Below are positions 24,480 through 31,985 of a stretch of 35,108 nt of DNA, in pieces (the first letter of the stretch is position 1; each line of letters begins with the position of its first letter). The notes below the pieces were generated by a model. It made no database searches. It was not told where the DNA came from and saw only the letters and a program-made list of their open reading frames with translations. The position numbers were made by a program, and so were the translations under genes. This DNA comes from an uncultured Lachnospiraceae bacterium (GTDB taxonomy: Bacteria > Bacillota > Clostridia > Lachnospirales > Lachnospiraceae), in NCBI GenBank assembly GCA_947565425.1, contig CANOFW010000031.1, positions 1 through 35,108 on the forward strand. Reading direction: 5' to 3'.

Positions 24480-26600
24480 ATGAAAGAATATTCCATTTAT
24501 GAATTGAGCCAAAGACAGCAATACATGATGCAGATGCGTCCAATCCTGCGTAAACATGCGATGTTTTCCGATGGGACAAAAGACTATCGGAATCCTCCAG
24601 AGCCGGATGTAAATGACGAGGTGACAATTCGTTTTCGTACATCGAAAGACAATGTAGATACTGTCTGGCTGCGCAGCGGCGACAAAAGGATTTCCATGAG
24701 GAAAGAGGAGACAGATAGCTGCTTTGATTATTATCAGGCGAAGGTGCAGCTCGGAGAGGACACGTTTCGCTATCACTTTGAGGCTGTTACGGGGATGCTG
24801 CATTGTTTCTATGATAGGATGGGTGTAACACCGGAATTCAGACAAGAATATGAGTTTGTGATTGTGCCTGGTTTTTCCACACCGAATTGGGCGAAAGGAG
24901 CCGTGATGTACCAGATCTTGGTCGACCGCTTCTGCAATGGGGACCCATCAAATGATGTATTAACCAATGAATATTATTATATTCAGGTATACAGCCAGCA
25001 AGTAAAGGATTGGAATAAGCCACCGGCGAATTTTGGTGTAGGCGAATTTTATGGCGGGGATTTGGCAGGGGTTATGCAGAAGCTGGATTATTTACAGGAT
25101 TTGGGGATAGAGGTCTTGTATTTCAATCCACTGTTCGTTTCGCCCTCCAATCATAAATATGACATTCAAGATTATGACTATATAGATCCACATTACGGGG
25201 TGATTGAAGAGGACGGCGGTGCGCTGCTCTCATCGGGAGAGACGGATAATACGAATGCCACCCGATATATTAAGCGTGTTTCAGATATTAAGAACTTAGA
25301 GGCGAGCAATGCTTTGTTTGCAAAGCTTGTAGAGGAGGCGCACAGGCGCGGGATGCGCGTGATTCTCGACGGCGTATTCAATCACTGTGGCTCTTTTAAT
25401 AAGTGGCTGGATAAGGAATTGATTTATGAGCGGGAGGTCGGTTATGCAACTGGAGCTTATGTGTCGGCTGACAGCCCTTATCGTAAATTCTTTCAGTTTT
25501 ATGATGAGAATCGCTGGCCATATAATGGCAGCTATGATGGCTGGTGGGGGCATGATACGCTTCCTAAGTTGAATTATGAAGGTTCGCAGGAATTATATGA
25601 TTATATACTTGATATTGGTAGAAAATGGGTGTCTCCGCCTTATAATGCAGATGGATGGCGTCTCGATGTTGCCGCAGACTTAGGACATTCTGTAGAATTT
25701 AACCACAAATTTTGGCAGGATTTCCGCAGGGCGGTCAAAGAGGCGAACCCGGAAGCGATTGTGCTTGCCGAGCATTATGGAGACCCTGTGGAATGGCTGC
25801 GCGGAGATCAATGGGACACCGTAATGAATTACGATGCTTTTATGGAACCGCTGACATGGTTCCTCACTGGAATGGAGAAGCACAGCGACGGTTATCGTCA
25901 GGATATGCTGGGCAACTTCCAGAACTTTGAGGGAGCTATGAACTATTATATGACGCGGTTTATGACGCCGTCATTGCAGTGCGCAATGAATGAATTATCG
26001 AATCATGACCATTCGCGTTTTCTGACCCGTACCAACCATAAGGTGGGCAGGGTAGACCATTTAGGAAGTGCGGCAGCGGGTGAGGATTTGAATAAAGGTG
26101 TGATGAAAGAGGCGGTGGTGGTACAGATGACCTGGCCGGGCGCGCCTACAATTTATTACGGCGATGAAGCGGGAGTGGTCGGTTTTACAGATCCCGACAA
26201 CCGTAGGACGTATCCCTGGGGAAACGAGGATCAGGAGTTATTGGCGTTCCATCGTGATATTATTCGCATTCACAAGCAATATGAAGCATTCCGTACCGGT
26301 TCTCTGAAATTTTTGGGTGGAGATTATCAGGTTATGTGCTATGGACGTTTTAACCGAGAGCAGCAGTTCGTAATTGTAATCAATAATGACTATGTGGAAC
26401 GTCATATGGAGTGGCGGGTTTGGCCGGCAGGTATGGAACGCGAGACTAGACTGGAACGGCTTATGATGACTACGCCGGAGTCCTATACGATGGAGCCGGA
26501 AATTTACCGTGTGACGAATGGACGAATCAAAATTGTCCTTCCACCTAATTGTGCGGTGATTCTCAAAAATATCGGCAATGAAGAGAGGCTGGAGTTTTAG
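24480..26600 (+). CDS. Cytoplasmic GH13 neopullulanase/cyclomaltodextrinase-like enzyme
   Basis: GH13 alpha-amylase-family enzyme (706 residues) without a signal peptide, so it probably degrades imported malto-oligosaccharides, cyclodextrins or pullulan fragments inside the cell. ATG 24480 follows AAAGAGG; the open frame starts at 24423 inside the R1 repeat. An N-terminal beta domain (about 20-128) resembles CBM34, followed by the TIM barrel. Catalytic residues are nucleophile Asp396 in DGWRLDVA, acid/base Glu431 in VLAEHYGD and Asp510 in LSNHDHSR. DGVFNHCG (about 298-304) is the region I motif. The C-terminal beta domain ends near NCAVILKNIG. Exact specificity is unclear. Its stop codon touches R2 copy B. 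Confidence 0.9.
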   Translation: MKEYSIYELSQRQQYMMQMRPILRKHAMFSDGTKDYRNPPEPDVNDEVTIRFRTSKDNVDTVWLRSGDKRISMRKEETDSCFDYYQAKVQLGEDTFRYHFEAVTGMLHCFYDRMGVTPEFRQEYEFVIVPGFSTPNWAKGAVMYQILVDRFCNGDPSNDVLTNEYYYIQVYSQQVKDWNKPPANFGVGEFYGGDLAGVMQKLDYLQDLGIEVLYFNPLFVSPSNHKYDIQDYDYIDPHYGVIEEDGGALLSSGETDNTNATRYIKRVSDIKNLEASNALFAKLVEEAHRRGMRVILDGVFNHCGSFNKWLDKELIYEREVGYATGAYVSADSPYRKFFQFYDENRWPYNGSYDGWWGHDTLPKLNYEGSQELYDYILDIGRKWVSPPYNADGWRLDVAADLGHSVEFNHKFWQDFRRAVKEANPEAIVLAEHYGDPVEWLRGDQWDTVMNYDAFMEPLTWFLTGMEKHSDGYRQDMLGNFQNFEGAMNYYMTRFMTPSLQCAMNELSNHDHSRFLTRTNHKVGRVDHLGSAAAGEDLNKGVMKEAVVVQMTWPGAPTIYYGDEAGVVGFTDPDNRRTYPWGNEDQELLAFHRDIIRIHKQYEAFRTGSLKFLGGDYQVMCYGRFNREQQFVIVINNDYVERHMEWRVWPAGMERETRLERLMMTTPESYTMEPEIYRVTNGRIKIVLPPNCAVILKNIGNEERLEF

Positions 26601-26685
26601 TAACAAGTTCAGCCATTGCCAAATTTATGGGCGCATCATGCTAAGCGCCCTGTGGGTAGGCATGAATGAGCATATAATGCCGGCG
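26600..26685 (-). repeat. R2 dispersed repeat, copy B (inverted)
   Basis: The reverse complement of this stretch matches R2 copy A (16083-16150). It begins at the last base of the GH13 stop codon. An insertion of about 16 bases in the middle forms a GGGCGC/GCGCCC hairpin (26629-26650), which lacks a T-tract. The 566-bp gap 26601-27166 holds this repeat, the tRNA gene and its duplicate, a terminator, R1 copy 3 and two dyads. Confidence 0.8.
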
Positions 26686-26741
26686 ATGAGCAGAATGTCC
26701 ATTAAGCCTCAGACGTTTGTTATAAAAATTACAAATTTTTC

Positions 26742-26770
26742 TTGCAAGCGGACAAAATATGTGCTATAAT
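26742..26770 (+). promoter_or_regulatory. Promoter of the tRNA-Tyr gene
   Basis: TTGCAA (26742-26747), a 17-bp spacer and TATAAT (26765-26770), with TG one base upstream of the -10 (extended -10). It lies 41 bp before the tRNA. Confidence 0.82.
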
Positions 26771-26811
26771 CGAATACGGTCAAGGGCGAATAATCATTTG
26801 CCCTTGTATAT

Positions 26812-26893
26812 GGATGGATTCCCGAGTGGCCAAAGGGGGCAGACTGTAAATCTGTTGGCAACGCCTTCGAAGGTTCGAATCCTTCTCCATCCA
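26812..26893 (+). tRNA. tRNA-Tyr (GTA anticodon)
   Basis: An 82-nt class II tRNA. The acceptor stem is GGATGGA/TCCATCC with discriminator A (26893). The anticodon stem-loop GCAGA-CTGTAAA-TCTGT gives anticodon GTA. A long variable arm (GGC-AAC-GCC) follows, then T arm GAAGG-TTCGAAT-CCTTC. The long variable arm plus GTA fits bacterial tRNA-Tyr. CCA is not encoded, so the 3' end must be added by the CCA enzyme. Confidence 0.96.
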
Positions 26894-26937
26894 TTATAAG
26901 GAAGAAGGTAAGAAGAGCTGTTGGGAGAGACCAAAAC

Positions 26938-26966
26938 GGTTCGAATCCTTCTCCACCCATGATAAG
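26938..26966 (+). repeat. Partial duplicate of the tRNA-Tyr 3' end
   Basis: 29 bp (26938-26966) match 26872-26900 at 27 positions, covering the T loop, the 3' acceptor strand and 7 bp beyond the mature tRNA. No matching 5' half is present, so this is not a functional tRNA. The spacing is 66 bp. It may be the leftover of a tandem tRNA duplication or of an integration at the tRNA 3' end. Confidence 0.85.
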
Positions 26967-26975
26967 ATAATTTTG

Positions 26976-27014
26976 ATGACTGTTTCTTCCCAAGGGAGGA
27001 GGCAGTCATTTTTT
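26976..27014 (+). terminator. Intrinsic terminator after tRNA-Tyr
   Basis: ATGACTGTTTCTTCCC (26976-26991) pairs with GGGAGGAGGCAGTCAT (26994-27009), all positions pairing if G-U is allowed, followed by a T-tract to 27014. Confidence 0.9.
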
Positions 27015-27054
27015 ATCTTATAGGAAAGACCTTGTCACGCCAAAATGTGAAGGT
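27015..27054. repeat. R1 hairpin repeat, copy 3 (right arm missing)
   Basis: ATCTTATAGGAAAGACCTTG (27015-27034) followed by the inner hairpin TCAC...GTGA matches copies 1 and 2; similarity stops after about 27054, so the outer right arm is lost. As with copy 2, it begins exactly at the T-tract of a terminator. It lies about 110 bp upstream of the GH30 gene. Confidence 0.8.
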
Positions 27055-27058
27055 GAGG

Positions 27059-27091
27059 CTGGAAAATGCTCGGAATTGCGCAGTTTCCCAG
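27059..27091. promoter_or_regulatory. Imperfect dyad upstream of the GH30 gene
   Basis: CTGGAAAATGC (27059-27069) and GCAGTTTCCCAG (27080-27091) form an imperfect inverted repeat centred near AATT. It could be a repressor operator for the GH30 gene. No known consensus is recognised. Confidence 0.3.
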
Positions 27092-27109
27092 CGAATATGC
27101 ACACAAAGA

Positions 27110-27155
27110 CTGCAAATTTATCAGTATAATATTATCTATACAGATTAATTTGCAG
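27110..27155. promoter_or_regulatory. 46-bp near-perfect dyad at the GH30 ribosome-binding site
   Basis: The 19-nt arms 27110-27128 (CTGCAAATTTATCAGTATA) and 27137-27155 (TATACAGATTAATTTGCAG) are complementary at 17 of 19 positions, with an 8-nt loop. The dyad contains TATAAT (27125-27130), and its last two bases (AG, 27154-27155) begin the AGGAGG of the gene (27154-27159). It may be a DNA operator over the -10 or an mRNA hairpin next to the ribosome-binding site. Confidence 0.6.
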
Positions 27156-27166
27156 GAGGTAACAAC

Positions 27167-30100
27167 ATGAAGAAAAAGCTATATAACAGAGTGATGGTCA
27201 CCCGAAATGCATTTTTGTCCGTTTTGCTTTCTGTCAGCATGGTTGTAACCGGCTTTGGAATAGCGGCGCCAACCATCAGTCAGGCGGCAAATAGAGATGG
27301 AGAAGTGCATTGGATATCGTCCCAGGAAGGGAAATACATGCAGGATAAAGGTACGCTGACGGCGACTGCATGGGATGCGAATAACCACAATGAGTTGTAC
27401 ATTGATGTGGACGAGAACATTACATATCAGGAGATGGCGCAGAATATCTGGGGCGGCTGTTTCAATGAGCGCGGATGGCATAAATTGATGCAGTTGACCG
27501 AGGAAGAGCGCAATCATATCTTGGACTTGTTGTTTGATCCCAACGAGCCGGAGGGACTTCATTTGACGATGGCGAGGATGCCGATTGGCTCCAGTGATTT
27601 TGCTATGGATTTGTATTCCTTGAATGAGACGGAAAATGATTACGATATGGTGAATTTCTCGATAGAGCGCGATAAAGAAATGTTGATTCCTTATATCCGG
27701 GAGGCTTTGAAGCGTCAGCCGAATTTAAAAATCTGGGCTTCCCCCTGGTCGCCGCCAAGCTGGATGAAACAGGAGGGAGAAAATAATACCGCGCCGCATA
27801 AAAACTTGATTGGCGGCTGGTTCCATGGCACGGAGGAAAATTACCAGGCGTATGCTTTGTATTTCCGTAAATTTATCGAGGCTTATGATAAGGAAGGTAT
27901 TGAGATTTATATGGTATCTCCGCAGAATGAGCCGACGATGTGGACATTGTATTCTTCCTGTCGTTGGACAGGAGAATGTCTGCGTGATTTTCTCAAACAT
28001 CTTGGGCCGCAGATGCAAGAGTTGGGCGTGCAGATTTATTTGGGGACGTTTACAAATTCCGACGATAGTCTCATGGACCCCACGCTGAATGATACGGAGG
28101 CGCGTAAATATATTTCCGGCATCAATTTTCAGTGGTGGTCTTACAACAAGGCACGCTCTCTGTTCCATACCGGGTTCAACCAGGGGATGATGCAGTCAGA
28201 GACGATGTGTGGAAATGGTAACAATGATTGGCAGTACGCGGAGTATCAGTTTGACGTTATGTATATGTATTTCTCCTATGGAATCTCCGCCTATAATATG
28301 TGGAATATGGTACTAGAATGGGACGGTGTGCATCCCGGCGGATATAATACAGCGACCCCGCCCTGGCCGCAGAATGCGCCGATAACAGTAAATGAAACGA
28401 CGAAGAAATACACAATCAATCCTCAGTATTATAACATCAAGCACTATACGGATGCTGTAAAAGCGAATGCACGCAGAATTGAAACAAGCGGCACCTATAA
28501 CCAGGAATATATCCCGAATACGAACGCTGATAAAGAAGCGGATTCCGTATATTCCGCAGAGCAGCGTGAAATTGCATTTCGTAATGCAGACGGAACGATT
28601 TCGTTGTTAGTGAAAAATGGGAGCGATAGCGCGAAGAAGGTTGACATTAACTTTAATGGACGTAAAGTAACGGCGGAGCTTCCGGCGCATTCTATCAATA
28701 CATTTACCACCCAGGGTACGCCTCTTTCTGGCAACGAGACAGACATGAGACAGATCCTTTCCCAGGAGAAGATTGTATCAATCAAAAATGCGCAGACGAA
28801 TAAAGCGCTGTGCATCAACGGCGGAGGCGCGGCAACGCTTTCCAAGGTATTTGCCTGGGACTACAGTGGGCAGGCGAACCAGCAATGGTACTTACAGCCA
28901 AGTAAAGTTGGTGTCCAGGAAACGGTGAAATTGTTAAATGTCAAGAGCTTTCATCTGGCAGCAGTTGACGGCGGTTCTACAAAAGATGGTACAGAATTGA
29001 TTATCTGGCAGGATACCCAGGAAGATAATCAGAATTGGATCATGGAAACGAGTGGCGAATATGTGAAGTTTAAGAATGTAACCAGCGGCTTGTATCTTGC
29101 CTTTTCCGCTGATGGGAAGGCGATACAGACGGCAGCCAGTGATTCTAAACTTCAGCAGTGGAAAGTGGAGAATGCGTATAATTCGGAGGGCGCTCCTGCG
29201 GTAACTTCCGTGGGTATAACACCCGAAAATAAAACAATGGCTGCGGGAGAGAGCCAGCAGTTTACGGCTACAGTGACAGGCACGAACGGCGCGCCCAATA
29301 CGGTAGATTGGACAATAGACGGAAACAACAGTTATAGCACAGCAATTACGAGAAATGGCGTATTAAAAATAGCTGATGATGAGACGGCAAAGAGGATTAC
29401 GGTGCGGGCAAGCGCCACTTTTGATCGTACGAAGTCTGCAAAAGTAGTTGTAACCCTTGGAGCGGTTCCGCAGGTCACCTCTGTAAGCGTTACTCCCAAA
29501 AGTGCCAGCGTGCAGGCAGGGAAGACGAAACAGTTCAAAGCGCAGGTAAATGTACAAGATGGCGCGCCAGGGGCGGTGAAGTGGAGCGTCAACGGAAATA
29601 AGAGCAGCCAGACAAAAGTTAGCGGTACAGGTCTGTTGACAGTGGCGGCAAATGAAACAGCAGCCAGACTGACGGTAAAAGCAGAATCTACCTTTGATAA
29701 GACGAAATATGATGTGGCGACTGTTACGGTGAGCAAAGCGGTAAAACCAGTGCCGAAAAAGAATTCTATTCATAAGGTTGACACACTGTATTACAAAGTT
29801 ACCAAATCAGCGGCAAAAAACGGTACGGTGACGGTAACCAAGCCAGGTAGAAAGACGTATACGTCTGTGACGATTCCGGCTACGGTCAACATTAACGGAT
29901 ATAAATTTAAAGTGACGGCAATTGGCAGCAAAGCGTTTTACAAGAATGCGAAGCTAAAAAAGGTGACTGTGGGCAATTATGTCACGAAGATTGGCGCGTC
30001 TGCATTTGCATCGAATGGGAAGCTGACAACTGTTACGCTGGGCGCAGGAATTACTACGATTGACAGCAAAGCCTTTTATAAGGACGGCAAATTAAAAACA

Positions 30101-30256
30101 ATAAGCATCAAGTCAAAAAAGCTGACTACGGTAAAGAAACAGGCGTTTAAAAGTATTGCGAGCAAGGCAAAGGTTCATGTTCCCAAGAAAAAGGCAAAGA
30201 ACTATCAGCAATTGTTAAAGAAAGCAGGATTACCTGCGAAGGCAAGCGTAAAATAG
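27167..30256 (+). CDS. Secreted GH30 glycoside hydrolase, multidomain
   Basis: Exported GH30 enzyme (1029 residues); the family includes beta-xylosidases, glucuronoxylanases, beta-1,6-glucanases and glucosylceramidases, and the subfamily cannot be fixed here. ATG 27167 follows AGGAGG by 7 nt. The signal peptide covers about 1-41 (ending ISQAAN). The catalytic barrel and side beta domain (about 45-520) have acid/base Glu255 in VSPQNEP and nucleophile Glu345 in MMQSETMCGNG. Then follow a ricin-type beta-trefoil (CBM13-like, about 537-670), two Ig-like (Big-type) domains (about 678-763 and 768-858) and a basic LRR_5 tail (about 868-1029). The end (KVHVPKKKAKNYQQLLKKAG) resembles the GH10 tail. 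No sortase motif is seen. Two dyads and R1 lie upstream, suggesting regulated expression. Confidence 0.9.
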   Translation: MKKKLYNRVMVTRNAFLSVLLSVSMVVTGFGIAAPTISQAANRDGEVHWISSQEGKYMQDKGTLTATAWDANNHNELYIDVDENITYQEMAQNIWGGCFNERGWHKLMQLTEEERNHILDLLFDPNEPEGLHLTMARMPIGSSDFAMDLYSLNETENDYDMVNFSIERDKEMLIPYIREALKRQPNLKIWASPWSPPSWMKQEGENNTAPHKNLIGGWFHGTEENYQAYALYFRKFIEAYDKEGIEIYMVSPQNEPTMWTLYSSCRWTGECLRDFLKHLGPQMQELGVQIYLGTFTNSDDSLMDPTLNDTEARKYISGINFQWWSYNKARSLFHTGFNQGMMQSETMCGNGNNDWQYAEYQFDVMYMYFSYGISAYNMWNMVLEWDGVHPGGYNTATPPWPQNAPITVNETTKKYTINPQYYNIKHYTDAVKANARRIETSGTYNQEYIPNTNADKEADSVYSAEQREIAFRNADGTISLLVKNGSDSAKKVDINFNGRKVTAELPAHSINTFTTQGTPLSGNETDMRQILSQEKIVSIKNAQTNKALCINGGGAATLSKVFAWDYSGQANQQWYLQPSKVGVQETVKLLNVKSFHLAAVDGGSTKDGTELIIWQDTQEDNQNWIMETSGEYVKFKNVTSGLYLAFSADGKAIQTAASDSKLQQWKVENAYNSEGAPAVTSVGITPENKTMAAGESQQFTATVTGTNGAPNTVDWTIDGNNSYSTAITRNGVLKIADDETAKRITVRASATFDRTKSAKVVVTLGAVPQVTSVSVTPKSASVQAGKTKQFKAQVNVQDGAPGAVKWSVNGNKSSQTKVSGTGLLTVAANETAARLTVKAESTFDKTKYDVATVTVSKAVKPVPKKNSIHKVDTLYYKVTKSAAKNGTVTVTKPGRKTYTSVTIPATVNINGYKFKVTAIGSKAFYKNAKLKKVTVGNYVTKIGASAFASNGKLTTVTLGAGITTIDSKAFYKDGKLKTISIKSKKLTTVKKQAFKSIASKAKVHVPKKKAKNYQQLLKKAGLPAKASVK

Positions 30257-30269
30257 ATATTTAGAAAAA

Positions 30270-30321
30270 TTGGGCTGCGGCTTTGGCGGACACTATTTGC
30301 CAGGACTGCGGCCCAACTTTT
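30270..30321 (+). terminator. Terminator after the GH30 gene
   Basis: TTGGGCTGCGG (30270-30280) pairs with CTGCGGCCCAA (30306-30316) with two wobble pairs; inner TTTGGC/TTGCCA pairing extends the stem. CTTTT follows. The remaining gap to 30550 contains the promoter below and nothing else that I recognise. Confidence 0.75.
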
Positions 30322-30390
30322 AGTGCCAGACTTTTGGTACGAAAATAAGACTTATTGTAAAAAATGGAGGAACTCGGACCTAAATTGTTC

Positions 30391-30419
30391 TTGACACCTT
30401 ATTTTTGAAATCGTATACT
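30391..30419 (+). promoter_or_regulatory. SigA-type promoter of the kinase/HD-GYP operon
   Basis: TTGACA (30391-30396), a 17-bp spacer and TATACT (30414-30419). The leader to ATG 30551 is about 125 nt. I looked for a c-di-GMP riboswitch in it and saw none. Confidence 0.85.
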
Positions 30420-30550
30420 AGATATAGTGGCATCAATGCGCAAATACACACATTTTAATAAGAATAAACAGTGGTATATATAGGGTGTGAAGATGCAGGT
30501 TGTATGAGAATTTAGGCGGCGTTGCCGTGTGACAAAAAGAGGTGGAAGCA

Positions 30551-31984
30551 ATGGGAGAGGAAGTGTTGCAGGGAGAAATAATCCATGATATTGCAGATGC
30601 ATCCCTGGAAATTATTCTGAGGTTTGATGATGAGGGGAAAATTCTCTATGGGAATTCCTTAGCTCAGGAGGAGTTAGGCTACGGGAATGATTGGCAGATG
30701 CTTGGCCTGGAAAAAGTGTTTCCAGAACTTCATCTGGAAAATGAAAGTTTCCCATTGGACGCGGCGCAAAAGATGACTGAGGGCATGATGTACCGCAAGA
30801 ATGGAACGTGTTTTCCGGTGCGTATGAAAGTCAAAGGAAGCGGTGGGCAAAATCTCCTGTTTGCGATCAATGTTGCCAAGCGGGTGGAGACGGAGCGTAA
30901 GCTTGTGCGCATGAAAGAAGAGATGGAAGAGACTATGAAAGTCCGCAACGAATTCGTGGCAAATGTGACGCATGAGTTGCGTACGCCAGTGAATGGTATT
31001 CGCGGTCATGTAACGAATCTTTTGGAGAATGGGGTTACGGGGGACGTGAAGAACACACTGGACATCATTATCCGTTGTTGTGACAACATGTCTGCCATCA
31101 TCAACAATATTTTAGATTTTTCCAAGTTAGAGGCAGGAAAGTTTGTGATTGAGCAGAAGGAATTTAATTTCTATAAAATGGTAAATCACACAGTGGAGAC
31201 AAATATCCCGGCAATCAATGCCAAGGGTTTGCGCATCATGGTCAACATTGACAAAACGATTCCTGAATATCTGATTGGTGATGAATTGCGCTTGACGCAG
31301 ATTTTGAATAATTTTCTCTCGAATGCGGTAAAATTTACTAGTGTTGGGTACATAAATATAGAAGTAACAAAGACCGTGCAGTTTGATGATGAGATAGAGC
31401 TGTTTTTTGTGGTATCAGATACAGGCATTGGCATCTCACCGGAAGAAAAGGATAAATTGTTTAAAAGCTTTTCCCAGGTAGATGCTTCCATCACCAGAAA
31501 GTACGGCGGCACCGGGTTAGGGCTCGCAATCACAAAGCAATTGATTGAACTCATGCAGGGCAGCGTTCATCTGGACAGTGAAAAGGGGAAGGGAAGTAGT
31601 TTTTCATTTTCTGTGCGCCTTAATATGGCGCAGAAATCAAAAGAAGAACATACTGTCGGCGAGCAGTTTGAATTTATCAATCAGGATCAGGAAATGCCAG
31701 GATTTGACAATGTGGAGAAGTTCTTCCAGTTTGGCACTCCAGAGAATGTGCAGGAGATCAAGGGCAAGATGGAGAAGTTGATTTTATGCATGGAGGTAGA
31801 TGCCTGGGATAAAGCGGAGAATTTTGCACATAACATTAAAGAATTACTGGAACAGGCACCAAAAGACCTCAAGAGGGCCGCTTTCCGTTTGGAAATGAAT
31901 GTGAGAAAAGGCGACCATGATAAGAGTGTGGAACAATATGACAATTTGAGGATAATGTTTGAGGAAGCTATTGGAGGGATTTAG
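30551..31984 (+). CDS. Soluble PAS-containing histidine kinase with C-terminal HPt-like domain
   Basis: Cytoplasmic two-component sensor kinase (477 residues) with no membrane segment. ATG 30551 follows GAGGTGG closely; an in-frame GTG at 30542 overlaps that site. An N-terminal PAS domain (about 15-115) leads by a short coil to HisKA (about 125-190) with His141 in NVTHELRTPVNG. The ATPase domain (about 235-350) has N box QILNNFLSNAVKF, G1 SDTGIGIS and G2 YGGTGLGLAI. The C-terminal helical part (about 385-470) looks like a phosphotransfer (HPt) domain with His427 in FAHNIKE, but Glu replaces the Gly that normally follows the conserved Lys. There is no receiver domain in this protein; the partner receiver is the next gene, 1 bp away. 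The signal is unknown. Confidence 0.88.
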   Translation: MGEEVLQGEIIHDIADASLEIILRFDDEGKILYGNSLAQEELGYGNDWQMLGLEKVFPELHLENESFPLDAAQKMTEGMMYRKNGTCFPVRMKVKGSGGQNLLFAINVAKRVETERKLVRMKEEMEETMKVRNEFVANVTHELRTPVNGIRGHVTNLLENGVTGDVKNTLDIIIRCCDNMSAIINNILDFSKLEAGKFVIEQKEFNFYKMVNHTVETNIPAINAKGLRIMVNIDKTIPEYLIGDELRLTQILNNFLSNAVKFTSVGYINIEVTKTVQFDDEIELFFVVSDTGIGISPEEKDKLFKSFSQVDASITRKYGGTGLGLAITKQLIELMQGSVHLDSEKGKGSSFSFSVRLNMAQKSKEEHTVGEQFEFINQDQEMPGFDNVEKFFQFGTPENVQEIKGKMEKLILCMEVDAWDKAENFAHNIKELLEQAPKDLKRAAFRLEMNVRKGDHDKSVEQYDNLRIMFEEAIGGI

Positions 31985-31985
31985 A

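Noticed and set aside
26628-26650. GGGCGC/GCGCCC hairpin as a terminator for the GH13 gene
   Set aside because: The stem is only 6 bp and no T-tract follows; it is part of the extra segment of R2 copy B.
26578-26769. Short + strand open frame after the GH13 gene (63 codons)
   Set aside because: It covers the R2 repeat and the tRNA promoter and has no family resemblance; the similarity to a reverse frame near 16105 (MNEHIM) comes from the R2 repeat itself.
26709-27009. Reverse-strand frames containing GEGFEPSKALPTDLQSAPFG
   Set aside because: This is the familiar false protein produced by reading tRNA-Tyr backwards; the tRNA gene and its 3' duplicate explain it.
30420-30550. c-di-GMP riboswitch in the leader of the HD-GYP operon
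   Set aside because: I looked for the conserved GEMM-type core and saw nothing resembling it; the leader shows only a small GGCGGC/GCCG element.
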